Assembly (NCBI RefSeq): GCF_003634315.1
Contig: NZ_RBXL01000002.1
Location: 157,346-221,345 of the forward strand
Length of the DNA stretch: 64,000 nt
Source of the DNA: Thiocapsa rosea
GTDB lineage: Bacteria; Pseudomonadota; Gammaproteobacteria; Chromatiales; Chromatiaceae
Direction of reading: 5' to 3'
Each line of letters starts with the position of its first letter. Position 1 is the first letter of the stretch. Position numbers and translations under genes: made by a program. The notes beneath the pieces were generated by a model. The model searched no databases. It was not told the DNA's origin and saw nothing but the letters and a program-made list of their open reading frames with translations. Shown here in pieces: positions 52,816 to 62,794 of the stretch.

Positions 52816-53070
52816 CGAGGCGTTCTCCCGTTGGTGCGGGCATCCGAGTGTGGATGTAACGCCTGGACCAATGCGGGCGTTGGCCTGCGAAACTACCCCT
52901 CAGATCCGGGCGGCATAGGCGAATGATGTTGTCCGTGGCACACTCCCGGCCGCAAGGACCAACCCAGGACTGCGCAGAGCATCCGTGCTCGTCAGTCAGC
53001 CTTTTGCCATGGAATGCCCAGCGGCGCTTCTCCGAAGAACCCCGGACTCATTCCGCAGATCCGGGAACGC

Positions 53071-55947
53071 ATGATGACCAACCTCACGCTGCATCCGAGC
53101 CTTCTCGCTCGGCTCTTTGCCCGCGGCGTCGACAAGCAGCCATTGGCCGAAATCGGCCCCGGCGCCCTGACCGTCTACGGTCGATCCGGGACCCATCGAC
53201 TCCTTTACGCTCAGATCGAGGGTGTCCGTGTGGACCCCGGCCTGTTCTGGTCGACCTTGATCGTTCAGCCTCGAACGGGGGTGGAGTTGCGTCTCGCCGG
53301 CGTGCCCAAGAGCGCCGCAAAACGCTTCGTCGAGGCTTTCGCGGGGGCCGGACAGGTCTACAAAGAGTCTGTCGGTTTGCTCAAGCGCGAAGCGACCCGC
53401 GCCACCGTGGTTGCCGAGTGGGTCCAACGCGCGGAGGCCGGCGAGTTCTGGGTTGCCCACCATCGCGTCGCACGCGCGAAGTCGGACACGGCGATCCTGG
53501 CACCCGTGCTGCGCATTCCTGCTGAAGAGATCACCTCGAGTTCGGGACTCGTAGAGGCGTTGAGTATCCTGCAGGACTTTGCGAGCGACCCATCGGGTTT
53601 CAGAGTCCGGGCGAACCAGACCTTTGTCGATGCGGAGCTGAAACGCTACGACGGTTACTTCAACACGGTCGAGTCGAGACCTCTGACCCGCGCGCAGCGA
53701 CGGGCGGTGGTCGTCCACGAGGACAACACCCGTGTCATCGCAGGCGCCGGCTCGGGCAAGACCAGCGTCATGGTCGCCAAGGCCGGATACCTCCTCCATA
53801 AGGAGCTGTGCAAGCCTCGCGAGTTGCTGTTGCTGGCCTTCAACCGGGACGCGGCCGAAGAGCTGAGAACACGCCTCAAGGAACGCTTCGGCCTCGACCT
53901 GCGGGTCAGCACCTTCCACGCCTTGGGTCTCGACATCATTGCCCGCGCCACCGGCGCGAAACCGTCGTTGGCGTCCTGGGCCGGCAACGAACGTGAGTTT
54001 ACGGAGCATCTGCAATCGCTGCTGACCGAGACGATCTGCGACCCGGCAACCTCGGATGCAGCCCGCGCCTACGCGCAGAGTCACTTTGCGCCGTACCACA
54101 GCCCGTTCGAGTTCAAGAGCGAAGGCGAGTACTACGATTACCTCAGATCCGTCGACATGGTGAGCCTCAACGGCGAGACGGTGAAGAGTTTCGAGGAAGC
54201 GGAGATCGCGAATTTCCTGTGCTTGGCGGGCGTCCCTTACCTCTACGAGGCGGATTACAAGCATCCGACCGCGGATGCGGAACATCGCCAGTACATGCCT
54301 GATTTCTATCTGACCGACGCGGATCTATACATCGAGCACTTCGGAATCGCGAGGGATTGGTCGACCGCGCCTTATGTCGATCGGGCCGAGTATCACGCGG
54401 GCATCGATTGGAAACGCGAGCTCCACCGCAAGCACGGCACCCGCCTGATCGAGACCTACAGCTACCAGAAGAGCGAGGGGACGCTCCTGACCGAGTTGGA
54501 GCGGCAGCTACGCGCCGCTGGCGTCGTGTTCAATCCGATCTCGTCGGAGCAGGCGCTGGAGCGGCTCAATTCGGGGCATCGCATCGGGGTGATGACCAAA
54601 CTCGCCGCCACCTTTCTCAACCACTTCAAAGGGGGCGGCTACCGGCTCGATGATCTGCGCCTTAAGGCTCGCCGACAAGGCGACAAGAATCAACGGGTCG
54701 CGGCCTTCCTGGATCTGTTCGAGGCGGTCTACAATCGCTACGAGCGCCGCTTGCGAGCAACGAACGAGATCGACTTCAACGACATGATCCTGCGCGCGGC
54801 GGATCACGTCGCCTCGGGTCGTTACCGGTCCGAGTACCGGTGCATCCTGGTCGACGAGTTCCAGGACATCTCGGCGGGTCGTGCGAAGCTGATCAAGGCA
54901 CTCAAGGATCAGGGTCAGGGCCACCGGCTCTTCTGCGTGGGCGATGACTGGCAGGCGATCTACCGCTTCGCCGGCAGCGACATTGCCTTGATGCGCGACT
55001 TCGAGGAGCATTTCGGTCCATCGGAGACTGTGCCCCTCGACCGCACCTTCCGGTGCAACGCCGGCATCAACGCGGTGGCGACCCGCTTCGTGCTCGCCAA
55101 TCCGGCGCAGATCAAAAAGACCGTCGCCGCCGAAAGGCCCTCGACCGGCGCCAGTGTCCTGGTTCATCGCTCGGGGGAGAACGGCATCGATCCGGTCGGC
55201 GACGCGTTTTCGGAGATCGCGCGACGGGCCGATGGAGCGAAACGCAGCGTCTTGCTTCTCGGGCGCTACGGTTTCCAGAGCGACGGTCTGCCTTTGAGTA
55301 CGATCGGACGCGCTTATCCGAACCTCTCCGCGTCGTTCAAAACCGCTCATGGCGCGAAGGGACTGGAAGCCGATCATGTCATCGTGCTGGGCATGCAGGC
55401 CGGACGGTATGGATTTCCGTCGCAGATTGCCGACGACCCCCTGCTTGGATTGGTGCTGGCGGCGCCCGAAGAGGCGCCTCATGCCGAAGAGCGGCGTCTG
55501 TTCTATGTGGCCCTGACGCGAGCCCGGCACTCGGTTCACCTGATCGTCGACGAAGGGCTTCCGTCGGTCTTCGTCTCGGAGATCCAGGCCTTCGGGGTCG
55601 ACGTCGAGACGCGCGGCGGGGCTTCGGTCGCCCCCGTGAAGTGCCGCCAATGCAAGACCGGGATCATGCTGCTGCGCAGCGGCCCATCCGGCAACTTCTA
55701 CGGATGCTCGCACTATCCACGGTGCACACGAACGGAACAGGCTTGCCGACGCTGTCAAAGGGGGTTTCTCCTGCCCGATCCCTACGGGGAGCTGCATACC
55801 TGCAACAATGCGCTCTGTGGTTACAGCGAGCGGTCTTGTCCACGCTGCGGGACCGGACGTCTGGTCGAGAGGAGTGGGAAGAAGGGCCCCTTCCTGGGCT
55901 GCACCAACTACTACGGGAGCGATTGCAAGTACACGGAGGATTTGTAG
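53071..55947 (+). CDS. Helicase-IV-like SF1 helicase with topoisomerase-type zinc fingers
   Basis: About 958 residues. Helicase IV-type N-terminus (LTVYGRSGTHRLLYAQIEGV), UvrD motifs: Q-motif LTRAQRRAVV, Walker A IAGAGSGKTSVM near 223, LVDEFQDIS near 593, GDDWQAIYRFAGSD, and AEERRLFYVALTRARHSV. An insertion (QYMPDFYLTDADLYIEHFGI..DRAEYHAGIDWKRELHRKHG) looks like a nuclease-type fold. The C-terminus has repeated CxxC zinc fingers (CRQCKTG; CRRCQRG; CPRCGTG) like topoisomerase I tails. Probably unwinds or repairs DNA; families with this layout also occur in defence islands. Start ATG 53071; 53014 is possible. Confidence 0.85.
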   Translation: MMTNLTLHPSLLARLFARGVDKQPLAEIGPGALTVYGRSGTHRLLYAQIEGVRVDPGLFWSTLIVQPRTGVELRLAGVPKSAAKRFVEAFAGAGQVYKESVGLLKREATRATVVAEWVQRAEAGEFWVAHHRVARAKSDTAILAPVLRIPAEEITSSSGLVEALSILQDFASDPSGFRVRANQTFVDAELKRYDGYFNTVESRPLTRAQRRAVVVHEDNTRVIAGAGSGKTSVMVAKAGYLLHKELCKPRELLLLAFNRDAAEELRTRLKERFGLDLRVSTFHALGLDIIARATGAKPSLASWAGNEREFTEHLQSLLTETICDPATSDAARAYAQSHFAPYHSPFEFKSEGEYYDYLRSVDMVSLNGETVKSFEEAEIANFLCLAGVPYLYEADYKHPTADAEHRQYMPDFYLTDADLYIEHFGIARDWSTAPYVDRAEYHAGIDWKRELHRKHGTRLIETYSYQKSEGTLLTELERQLRAAGVVFNPISSEQALERLNSGHRIGVMTKLAATFLNHFKGGGYRLDDLRLKARRQGDKNQRVAAFLDLFEAVYNRYERRLRATNEIDFNDMILRAADHVASGRYRSEYRCILVDEFQDISAGRAKLIKALKDQGQGHRLFCVGDDWQAIYRFAGSDIALMRDFEEHFGPSETVPLDRTFRCNAGINAVATRFVLANPAQIKKTVAAERPSTGASVLVHRSGENGIDPVGDAFSEIARRADGAKRSVLLLGRYGFQSDGLPLSTIGRAYPNLSASFKTAHGAKGLEADHVIVLGMQAGRYGFPSQIADDPLLGLVLAAPEEAPHAEERRLFYVALTRARHSVHLIVDEGLPSVFVSEIQAFGVDVETRGGASVAPVKCRQCKTGIMLLRSGPSGNFYGCSHYPRCTRTEQACRRCQRGFLLPDPYGELHTCNNALCGYSERSCPRCGTGRLVERSGKKGPFLGCTNYYGSDCKYTEDL

Positions 55948-56063
55948 GTCACCGACCCATCGTGGTTCTCGATCGGGAGACAACCATCATTTCAGTCATC
56001 ATCATGGTCAGGCCATCGATGGGCATGGCCCGCGACCTTCATTTTTAGAGGAGACCGGTATCC

Positions 56064-56519
56064 ATGAAGAATCAACCTATCGTCGGCGCAGTCCTCATGC
56101 TCCTCGTCATGGTTGGTGTGGGCGGTGAGCTCAGTGCAGACGATCAGCTCGATCCCGAGCGCGTGAGGTTCCTCGAGGACGCACTGGGGGGCGAATCCAT
56201 CTCCGCCTATTGGCTTCCGGACAGCACTACTCCGGCGCGGGCGACCGAAGCCATCGGGGTTCTGTACCGGGAGATCGAAGGGGCGGCCGGCAACGTCACG
56301 ATCGAGATGGGCCATTTCAGCCGTTCGGGGGCGGACTATCGTCTGGCGGGGCGCGTGCGTGATGTCTACGGGATGGAGCCGCGCGACGTTGCGTTTCTGC
56401 CGGACCGCATCGAGCTGACGACGACTATGCCAAAACCAGACGATCCGCGTTGCTGCCCGACGGGGACGGCGCGCTGGTCGATCGGCCGCGCATCCTTGGA
56501 AGGCACGCGTCTGCGTTAG
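56064..56519 (+). CDS. Small exported protein of unknown function
   Basis: 151 residues with a signal peptide (IVGAVLMLLVMVGVGGELSA), a mature acidic domain and a CC pair near the end (DPRCCPTGTARWSI). It is preceded by GAGGAGA. The stop touches the next gene. No family recognised. Confidence 0.7.
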   Translation: MKNQPIVGAVLMLLVMVGVGGELSADDQLDPERVRFLEDALGGESISAYWLPDSTTPARATEAIGVLYREIEGAAGNVTIEMGHFSRSGADYRLAGRVRDVYGMEPRDVAFLPDRIELTTTMPKPDDPRCCPTGTARWSIGRASLEGTRLR

Positions 56520-56528
56520 GTGGGCGAT

Positions 56529-56789
56529 ATGGCCGAGCAATTCACCGAGAAACAGGGCCAGTACCTGGCCTTCATCTACAACTACTCGGTGATGTTCGGC
56601 CAAGCTCCGGCTGAGGCCGATCTGCAGCGTTTCTTCGGGACTTCACCTCCCACCATCCATCAGATGCTCGTGACACTCTCGGAGAAGGGGTTGATCAGCC
56701 GCACGCCGGGGAAGGCGCGCTCCTTCCAGCTCTTGATCGACCCGAAGGAGATCCCGATGCTTGTGCGGCCGAATGCGGCGAGGGCTTGA
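56529..56789 (+). CDS. LexA-like winged-helix DNA-binding protein
   Basis: 86 residues: EKQGQYLAFIYNYSVMFGQA, then PAEADLQRFFGTSPPTIHQM and LVTLSEKGLISRTPGKARSF. This is the LexA DNA-binding domain layout without a peptidase domain. It likely regulates locally. ATG 56529, or GTG 56520 directly after the preceding stop. Confidence 0.7.
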   Translation: MAEQFTEKQGQYLAFIYNYSVMFGQAPAEADLQRFFGTSPPTIHQMLVTLSEKGLISRTPGKARSFQLLIDPKEIPMLVRPNAARA

Positions 56790-57385
56790 GAAAGATGCGG
56801 ATTGGTGATTCGCACATCTATCTGGCTGCTGGTTTTTTTTTCACGATACGACCTCGGCTGATAGGTGGGGGAAAAATTGCGGAGTCGATCCAGAGCCATT
56901 AGTGACATCGTACAAGTGAGTGCCCGCTATGCTGATGTCAGCAGACGTCGAGACTGGGCTGGTCGGTCCATGCAATCGAAAGGAAAAACCGGCCCCTGGA
57001 CCCGGAGCCGGTTCGGCTCGGTGACGCACTCACGCCATGAGCAGTCGCTAGGATTAGGCGGCTCAGGCACAGCGTAGATCTCTTCCGCAAGCACATACCA
57101 CGAGACACTTCGGGTCTCCTGCGTCCTTGAGCTGCCCGTCACATTTTTTGTGATGCAGACGCGCGATCCTAACCACTTGGGGGCGAGTCAGAGTTGAGTT
57201 TGACAGCCTGCGGGTGACTAATCGAATTGGTCTGAAGTAAGCAGGTCCCTCAAAACCTATAAGCGGCATTTGACCTCTTTACAGAACAAGTTGACATACC
57301 ACTGCTATTTCACCATGAGTTGATGATTGCTGCCGTACTGAATTTAAAAAGCAGCACCGGGATTCGCTATTCGCAGGAGTGAGAA
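56790..57385. other. Intergenic region with an inverted repeat
   Basis: Nearly 600 bp without a recognised gene. An inverted repeat at 56987-57013 (AACCGGC..GCCGGTT) may be a terminator. A TTGACA box at 57291 and RBS GCAGGAG before 57386 suggest the promoter of the following gene. Confidence 0.4.
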
Positions 57386-59884
57386 ATGGAATCTAACGTG
57401 TTCGGACCCGCAGCCCTCCTAACCCTCCAAGAGATTGCCGCTTGGCAAGTCGCATACCCCCCAGCAAAGCGCGGCAAGATCGTTGCCGCACTGCCTGCGT
57501 TGCAGCGAGGGGCTGTCTGGAACGTGAAGCAGATCGAGGATCTCTGGGACTCACTGTTGCGTCGATTCCCAATCGGCTCATTTGTCATTACGCAGCCCGA
57601 CAACCGATTGAAACAGAAAGATTATAAGCTTCCGCCCGGTGCGGAAATGGCGCAAGATCACACCCATCTCTTGCTGGACGGTCAACAGCGAGCGACCGGC
57701 ATTGCACTTGGCTTCTTTGACATCTGGCAGCACCCAATCGCCGAAGCGCCGAGCGCACTGTGGCTCGATTTGGCTGCACCGCCGGAAAACAGCGACTCGG
57801 CGCATGTCTTTCGTGTAGTCACGCGATCCCATCCGTGGGGGTACAAGCGCACCAATCCAAGTGACACGCTCGCTGCCAGTCAGATTCGTGCGGCGCTATG
57901 GGCCTTCCAGAACGTTAATGATGGGATGGGGAGCGCTAGGCCGGCCGAATTCACACTCACGCAGACCTGGCCTTGGGATGCAGAGGCACCAGTGCCCGTC
58001 GCTCTGCTCATTGAAGCCGTAGTCGCATTTCCCGGTGACCTTCAGGGGGCACGCACTCACGCATGGACGCGTGTGAAAAGGCTGCCGATGCTTTTGGGCA
58101 CAATTGATGATTCGAGCAGTGAAGACGCAGGTAAAGTCGAAAACGATGCGCGCATAGGTCTCAAGAGGCAGCGCGCAGGGGTGCACGAGGCATTCAGCAG
58201 GGATGATTCGCAACTTAGTGCCTCGCTTGATAATGCCTTAACGCGATTGGGAGGTCTAATTGCACCAGAAACGAACTGCTTGGTGCCAGCGTTGCCGTTG
58301 ACCCTTGCGGAAGTGCCCGAGAAGCCTAATCCCGGCGAGATTGGCCACGGCACATTGAGTCCGGCTGGCGATACGCCTGCACGCGATCCGATCGAACTCC
58401 TATTCGTGCGTATTAACAGCGCTGGTGAACCACTTGGCGGTGAGGAACTTACATACTCTTTACTCAAGGCCGCATGGCCAGACGCTGCAAAATTCATCGA
58501 CAACCTAAAGCATAAGCCCGCGCAGGCGTCTCGTATCGCGACGCTTTGCACGAGACTGATTCTGGCTCGTCAGCAGATACCTACAGATGGTCAAAAGAGG
58601 CCGTCGATGCCATCTATCCCTGGTATCAATGAGTTTCGGCGGCTGGTGCGCGATCAGAATCCAGCACATCCAAATTTCTATTCAGACCTCACAAAGTTCA
58701 TCGAGCAGGATGCCGATGTATTATTTACGGAGACATGGAAGTTTCTGACGGAGCGAGAATTTGCCTTGCTGCCGGTGTTGGCAGTGGATCTGGCGCGAAA
58801 GGCGTCTGACGTCTATTTTTTGTTGTTGCGCTGGATGGACCGGCTTCGAGATGTGGGGGTTACTGACAAAATCAGCGAAACGATCCATCGACGTACCCTT
58901 GGATTTCTCACTGCGTTAGCTTGGTTCGCCCCGGATAGGGCTCGATCCTGCTCGGCGATCTGGGCGGAATTGCAGGCGGAAACTGAGCCTAATAGAATTA
59001 TTAACTATTTCAATAAAAAGCGCTTCAGTGAAGCTTGTCGATTGGATAATCGCTTGAATATGCGCATGGTCCCTCTGCCGTCAGTGGACGATCTTAAGTT
59101 GGCCTGCGATCGGGGCGTGACTGGTCATAAGGGATGCACAAAGACCATCAGTAGCAGCGACAGCGCCATCTGGACGGCGTGGGATTGGTACGAATTTACA
59201 GATTTTCTGGTTAAAGATTCAGAGGCAAGGAATAGGTGGGCTAAGGTGCTAATGCCCCAAGAACATGCGGAAGATGAAGAAAAGCCTGACCTGTCCGCAT
59301 TGACGCTGCAAGCCGTCCGCTACTTTCTCGATACGTTGTATGACTCGCGCTCAGTGCTGCTCTATGCACAGCGCAAGTGGCTGAGAACATGGTATCCAGA
59401 CTTTGACCCGTCACAACCAGACTTCATGGAGGATAAAGATCGGCCTTGGGACTACGACCACATCTTGCCACAAAGTTTTTTGCGGGGTAGCAACGGAGGG
59501 GTACTTCATAACCTCCCGAGCGTAATCAGAGATTGGGTCTTGTCGATTGGAAATTTGCGTGCTTGGCCATTGGAAGCGAATCGTTCAGATAGCGATACTA
59601 GCCCCAGTCAAAAACTTTCTGAGGTGTCTCAGGAAGAAGATCGCTATGGGATGAGAGTAGCTAGCGAAATAAGATCCGCCTCCTTCGTTGAAGAAACGAA
59701 ACAGTGGTCAAAGTGGGAGAAAAGTGTTCCGATAGGCAACGACAACCGCGTTGAGCAACGGCGTTACTTGGTAATGGGGGAGTATCGCGATTATCACAAA
59801 GCCGTGGTCATGGCCATCGTGATGCGGTTCGTCGCATTATACGGCGAATGGTATCAGGAACTGGAGATCGACAAGTTGCAGTAG
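57386..59884 (+). CDS. DUF262-DUF1524 protein (GmrSD/SspE-like restriction factor)
   Basis: The 832-residue protein has an N-terminal DUF262 with PALQRGAVWNVKQIEDLWDS and LLLDGQQRATGIAL near residue 96. A long helical middle follows, then a C-terminal DUF1524 HNH nuclease with DYDHILPQSFL near 688 and IGNLRAWPLEANRSDSDTSP near 725. Such fusions act as modification-dependent restriction nucleases (GmrSD type) or as SspE in phosphorothioate systems. No ssp genes are in the window. Composition is AT-richer than its neighbours, suggesting separate acquisition. AGGAG precedes ATG 57386. Predicted antiphage role. Confidence 0.85.
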   Translation: MESNVFGPAALLTLQEIAAWQVAYPPAKRGKIVAALPALQRGAVWNVKQIEDLWDSLLRRFPIGSFVITQPDNRLKQKDYKLPPGAEMAQDHTHLLLDGQQRATGIALGFFDIWQHPIAEAPSALWLDLAAPPENSDSAHVFRVVTRSHPWGYKRTNPSDTLAASQIRAALWAFQNVNDGMGSARPAEFTLTQTWPWDAEAPVPVALLIEAVVAFPGDLQGARTHAWTRVKRLPMLLGTIDDSSSEDAGKVENDARIGLKRQRAGVHEAFSRDDSQLSASLDNALTRLGGLIAPETNCLVPALPLTLAEVPEKPNPGEIGHGTLSPAGDTPARDPIELLFVRINSAGEPLGGEELTYSLLKAAWPDAAKFIDNLKHKPAQASRIATLCTRLILARQQIPTDGQKRPSMPSIPGINEFRRLVRDQNPAHPNFYSDLTKFIEQDADVLFTETWKFLTEREFALLPVLAVDLARKASDVYFLLLRWMDRLRDVGVTDKISETIHRRTLGFLTALAWFAPDRARSCSAIWAELQAETEPNRIINYFNKKRFSEACRLDNRLNMRMVPLPSVDDLKLACDRGVTGHKGCTKTISSSDSAIWTAWDWYEFTDFLVKDSEARNRWAKVLMPQEHAEDEEKPDLSALTLQAVRYFLDTLYDSRSVLLYAQRKWLRTWYPDFDPSQPDFMEDKDRPWDYDHILPQSFLRGSNGGVLHNLPSVIRDWVLSIGNLRAWPLEANRSDSDTSPSQKLSEVSQEEDRYGMRVASEIRSASFVEETKQWSKWEKSVPIGNDNRVEQRRYLVMGEYRDYHKAVVMAIVMRFVALYGEWYQELEIDKLQ

Positions 59885-59888
59885 ACTG

Positions 59889-59909
59889 ACAGCACTCGAC
59901 CGGGTGCTG
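59889..59909. terminator. Hairpin after the DUF262-DUF1524 gene
   Basis: CAGCAC-tcgaccgg-GTGCTG, beginning a few bases after the stop codon at 59884. A weak terminator candidate without a T-run. Confidence 0.4.
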
Positions 59910-59997
59910 TATGCCGATTTAGGGGAACGGCGGGTTGGAGCCCCTCGCCAAATCTAACGCGACTGTAAGCAAGGCGTGTTTTGCTGCCGTAAGGGCG

Positions 59998-60027
59998 ACT
60001 CGGCTGAGCGTTGGGATTCAGCCGAGT
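59998..60027. terminator. Inverted repeat at end of the methyltransferase gene
   Basis: ACTCGGCTGA and TCAGCCGAGT form perfect 10-bp arms with a 10-base loop, overlapping the stop codon (60018-60020) of the leftward methyltransferase. It probably ends that operon. Confidence 0.5.
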
Positions 60028-60791
60028 TCTTGCTGATAGCCTCCAGACTTGATGGACCAGTCATGAGCAAATCCGGCACTGGGCGCGGTGGCTTGACTGG
60101 CGGCAATCCGCGTTTTCAGGTCCCACTCGCCTGGCCCCGACGACTCATGCGGGTGTCCGGACATCCCTGGAACCGCGTGTGTCGCCGATCCCATCGCGAC
60201 AACAGCGTTCAACCACCGCTCCCCTTCCCTCCCCTCCCGCCGATCCCCGGTGATCCAGGTCTCGATCACCGCGAGCGCCGGCACCGCCTCAACCAGCGCC
60301 GCGAGCCCCATCTCGTCCAGATCCGTAAACCGCCGCCCCCCATGCTCGCGCTCCCCCGCCCCGTACTTGAACGAGGCATACAGCACTCCGCCAGCCTTGA
60401 GCGCCCGCCCGAGACGCCCGAGCACCTCCGGCAGCTCCACCATCGGTATATGCAGCAGGCTCGCGCAGGCCCAAATCCCATCGAATGCGTCCTCCCAGTC
60501 GATCTCCTGGAAGCGCCGCACCTCGACCGGTAAGCCGCAGTGCTCGGAGGCCAACAGCGCCAACGCGGGTGATGCCTCGAACGCAGTCACCGCATAGCCG
60601 AGCCGCCGAAACGCCAGCGCATCGCGCCCCGACCCACAGCCCGCGTCGAGGATATGTCCGCCTGGCGTGACGCGGGCGAGGAACCGGGCGTACAACGGGG
60701 CCATGTCGACGTCGACGGTTTCGGCGAAGAAGCTCTTGGCCTGGTCTTCGTAGTAGGCGAGGGTCGGGTCATCCGTGAGCATGCTCGTCAT
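60018..60791 (-). CDS. Class I SAM methyltransferase (TehB-like)
   Basis: 257 residues. Motif I is HILDAGCGSGRDALAFRRLG, the next is VTAFEASPALALLASEHCGL, then DGIWACASLLHIPMVELPEV and LKAGGVLYASFKYG. This is similar to TehB/UbiE-type small-molecule methyltransferases; the substrate is unknown. The last 60 residues are unlike the family and may be a read-through extension. It starts 10 bp after the ImmA/IrrE stop, in the same direction. Confidence 0.8.
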   Translation of the reverse strand: MTSMLTDDPTLAYYEDQAKSFFAETVDVDMAPLYARFLARVTPGGHILDAGCGSGRDALAFRRLGYAVTAFEASPALALLASEHCGLPVEVRRFQEIDWEDAFDGIWACASLLHIPMVELPEVLGRLGRALKAGGVLYASFKYGAGEREHGGRRFTDLDEMGLAALVEAVPALAVIETWITGDRREGREGERWLNAVVAMGSATHAVPGMSGHPHESSGPGEWDLKTRIAASQATAPSAGFAHDWSIKSGGYQQELG

Positions 60792-60801
60792 GGCTCTTGC
60801 C

Positions 60802-61989
60802 CTAGATCGGGATCACTTCGGCGAGCGTGTCCCGCAGCTTGGCGGTCTTGAGCCTGGGTGTGGGCAGCAGGGCGATCCGTGCGCCGCGATTGGAGAGCAT
60901 CCCGGCGGGCAGTCCGGCCAGAGCCTCAATGTCGGCGGGCGCCAGTCGCAGCTCCGCGAGCAGGCGCTCGACGCCGAAGCCGCCCTGCGTCAGCAGCAAG
61001 CGGATGGAGCGCTCCATCAGGCGGGGCTGCTCGATCGGCAGCACCTCGTCGTCGGGCTCGCCGCGAACCCAGCCGCGTGCGCTGCTGGATTTGAACATGC
61101 GCCCGGCGTGCGTCTCGGAGATCAGCCCCAGATCCTTGCAGCGATAGATCATGGCGCCGATGGAGGTCTTCCAGCGCGGCTTCAGAACGCGGAAGGCGTC
61201 CAGGGAGGCCTCCGGCAGCTCGTCGGTGAAGCCGTCGGCGGGCATCAGGAAGGCGCCGGCGAAGCGATGGGCCTGGTTCTCCAGCGCCTTGAACTCGTCG
61301 CGGTGCGTCAGCGCGGTCGGGTCGACGTGGCGATGCAGGACCAGGTGGCCGAGCTCGTGGGCGGCGTCGAAGCGCGAGCGCACCGCGGTGCGCTTGTCCG
61401 AGGCGATCAGCACGTAGGGACGGTCGTCGGCGCGCGACCAGTGCGAGACGCCGTCGATGGACGGCGCCCCGAAGAGGCAGCGGCCGCAGACGATGCCGGC
61501 GTTCTCCAGGACCAGCAGCATGTCCGGGATCGGCGCTCGGCCCAGACCCCAGTGCGCGCGCACACGAAAGGCAGCCTCCTCGATGTCGCACTCGCGCAGC
61601 AGGCGGAAATCGTCCGCGCCGAGGTCCGGGACGTCCGGCGCCGGCAGGTCCACCCACTCCTGCAGGGCGTGGCCGATGTGTTGCAGCCACAGCAGGTGCT
61701 GTTCGATCCGCTCGCGCGCCCGCTTGGTGGCGTTGGCCATGGAACGGAAGAAGCGCGGGCGCGTGCCGGGCTCGAACGGGGTGTCGAGAAAATAGTCCCG
61801 GGGCACGCGCAGCACCTCGGCCAGGGCGGCGAGCGCGGCGGGGTCGGGTGTCTGCTGTCCGCTCTCCCACTTGCTGAGGGTCGGCGCCGAGCGCTGTACC
61901 GCCTCGCCCAGGGCGATGCGCGTCAGACCGCGGGCGAGACGCGCGCGGGTCAGTTGGAGGGCCTGAAAGCCCGGGGTGCGTGCGGTCAT
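60802..61989 (-). CDS. XRE-ImmA/IrrE-type regulator metallopeptidase
   Basis: The 395-residue protein has an N-terminal HTH (GLTRIALGEAVQRSAPTLSK; ESGQQTPDP) followed by an IrrE/ImmA zinc-peptidase domain with FDAAHELGHLVLHRHVDP (HExxH near residue 210) and the third ligand region KALENQAHRFAGAFLMPAD. Such proteins cleave repressors or act as antitoxins in mobile elements. ATG 61989; the longer frame to 62109 has no homology. It sits in a three-gene unit: unknown protein, this, methyltransferase. Confidence 0.88.
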   Translation of the reverse strand: MTARTPGFQALQLTRARLARGLTRIALGEAVQRSAPTLSKWESGQQTPDPAALAALAEVLRVPRDYFLDTPFEPGTRPRFFRSMANATKRARERIEQHLLWLQHIGHALQEWVDLPAPDVPDLGADDFRLLRECDIEEAAFRVRAHWGLGRAPIPDMLLVLENAGIVCGRCLFGAPSIDGVSHWSRADDRPYVLIASDKRTAVRSRFDAAHELGHLVLHRHVDPTALTHRDEFKALENQAHRFAGAFLMPADGFTDELPEASLDAFRVLKPRWKTSIGAMIYRCKDLGLISETHAGRMFKSSSARGWVRGEPDDEVLPIEQPRLMERSIRLLLTQGGFGVERLLAELRLAPADIEALAGLPAGMLSNRGARIALLPTPRLKTAKLRDTLAEVIPI

Positions 61990-62011
61990 GATCGTCGCTC
62001 TGTCGTCCGCC

Positions 62012-62647
62012 TCAGCCCTGACCCGTGGTCCCGCGTCGGTCGCGGTTCCGCTTGAGGACGGGCCTGGCCTGGTCGAGCACGCGTCCCGTGCGGTCGGCAT
62101 AGGCGGCATAGATCTGGTCGAGCGGCTTGAGCAGATGCCAGCCCCTCAGATCACGCGTCGGCACGCCGAAGCCGATCCGCGTCGGCACGGTTTCGTCCTG
62201 TTCGGTTCCGGGGCGTGCGTACTGCACCACGACGACCGCGAGGATGCCGGATTCGGCGGGCTCGTCCCACAGGGTGAGCTGCTCGCCGTCGCCGGGGTTG
62301 TGGCACGCCAGCTCCAGCTTGTACTCCTTGTCCTCGATCGGATCGCCCCAGTGGTCGGCCTTGGCGTGCGAGATCAGTACCGGCCCGCTCGTCACCAGGA
62401 TCTCGGCGTGGGTGTTGACCATCACGAAGCGATGGCTCAGGCCGACGTCCTCCGCACTCAGGCGCAGCGCTTCGCCGCGCTCGAAATAGCGGGTGGTGCC
62501 CAGACGCATGCGGTGCGCCGGCAGGTGCGGCGGGGTGCGCAATGCCTGGCGGTGGGCGATGGCGGCGCCGTCGTTCATCCGCTCCTCGAGGCTGCGGAAG
62601 AAGGTCTCGGGGATCGCCGGGAGGATGGTATCGAGTAGATCGGTCAT
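62012..62647 (-). CDS. Hypothetical protein paired with ImmA/IrrE regulator
   Basis: 211 residues starting MTDLLDTILPAIPETFFRSL. Soluble, with LEERMNDGAAIAHRQALRTP and a β-rich middle (GILAVVVVQYARPG). I do not recognise a named domain. The 22-bp spacing to the ImmA/IrrE gene indicates an operon, so it may be a target or partner. ATG 62647 chosen over upstream frames. Confidence 0.7.
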   Translation of the reverse strand: MTDLLDTILPAIPETFFRSLEERMNDGAAIAHRQALRTPPHLPAHRMRLGTTRYFERGEALRLSAEDVGLSHRFVMVNTHAEILVTSGPVLISHAKADHWGDPIEDKEYKLELACHNPGDGEQLTLWDEPAESGILAVVVVQYARPGTEQDETVPTRIGFGVPTRDLRGWHLLKPLDQIYAAYADRTGRVLDQARPVLKRNRDRRGTTGQG

Positions 62648-62794
62648 GCGTGGTTTCCCGAGGGACGGTGGAGTTTTCGTGGAGGCGGATTGTAACCTGG
62701 AATCGTTTCGCGAAAGGGACTGCCCGATGCTGCTCAGCCACTGCGAACCTCGTTCCACGTGGGCCGGATTCCGGTGTACCGCCCCCCATGCCGG

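Noticed and set aside
53014..53070. Extended start for the helicase-IV-like gene at 53014
   Set aside because: The added residues (MPSGASPKNPG..) lack the conserved N-terminal pattern. The start at 53071 fits better but is not proven.
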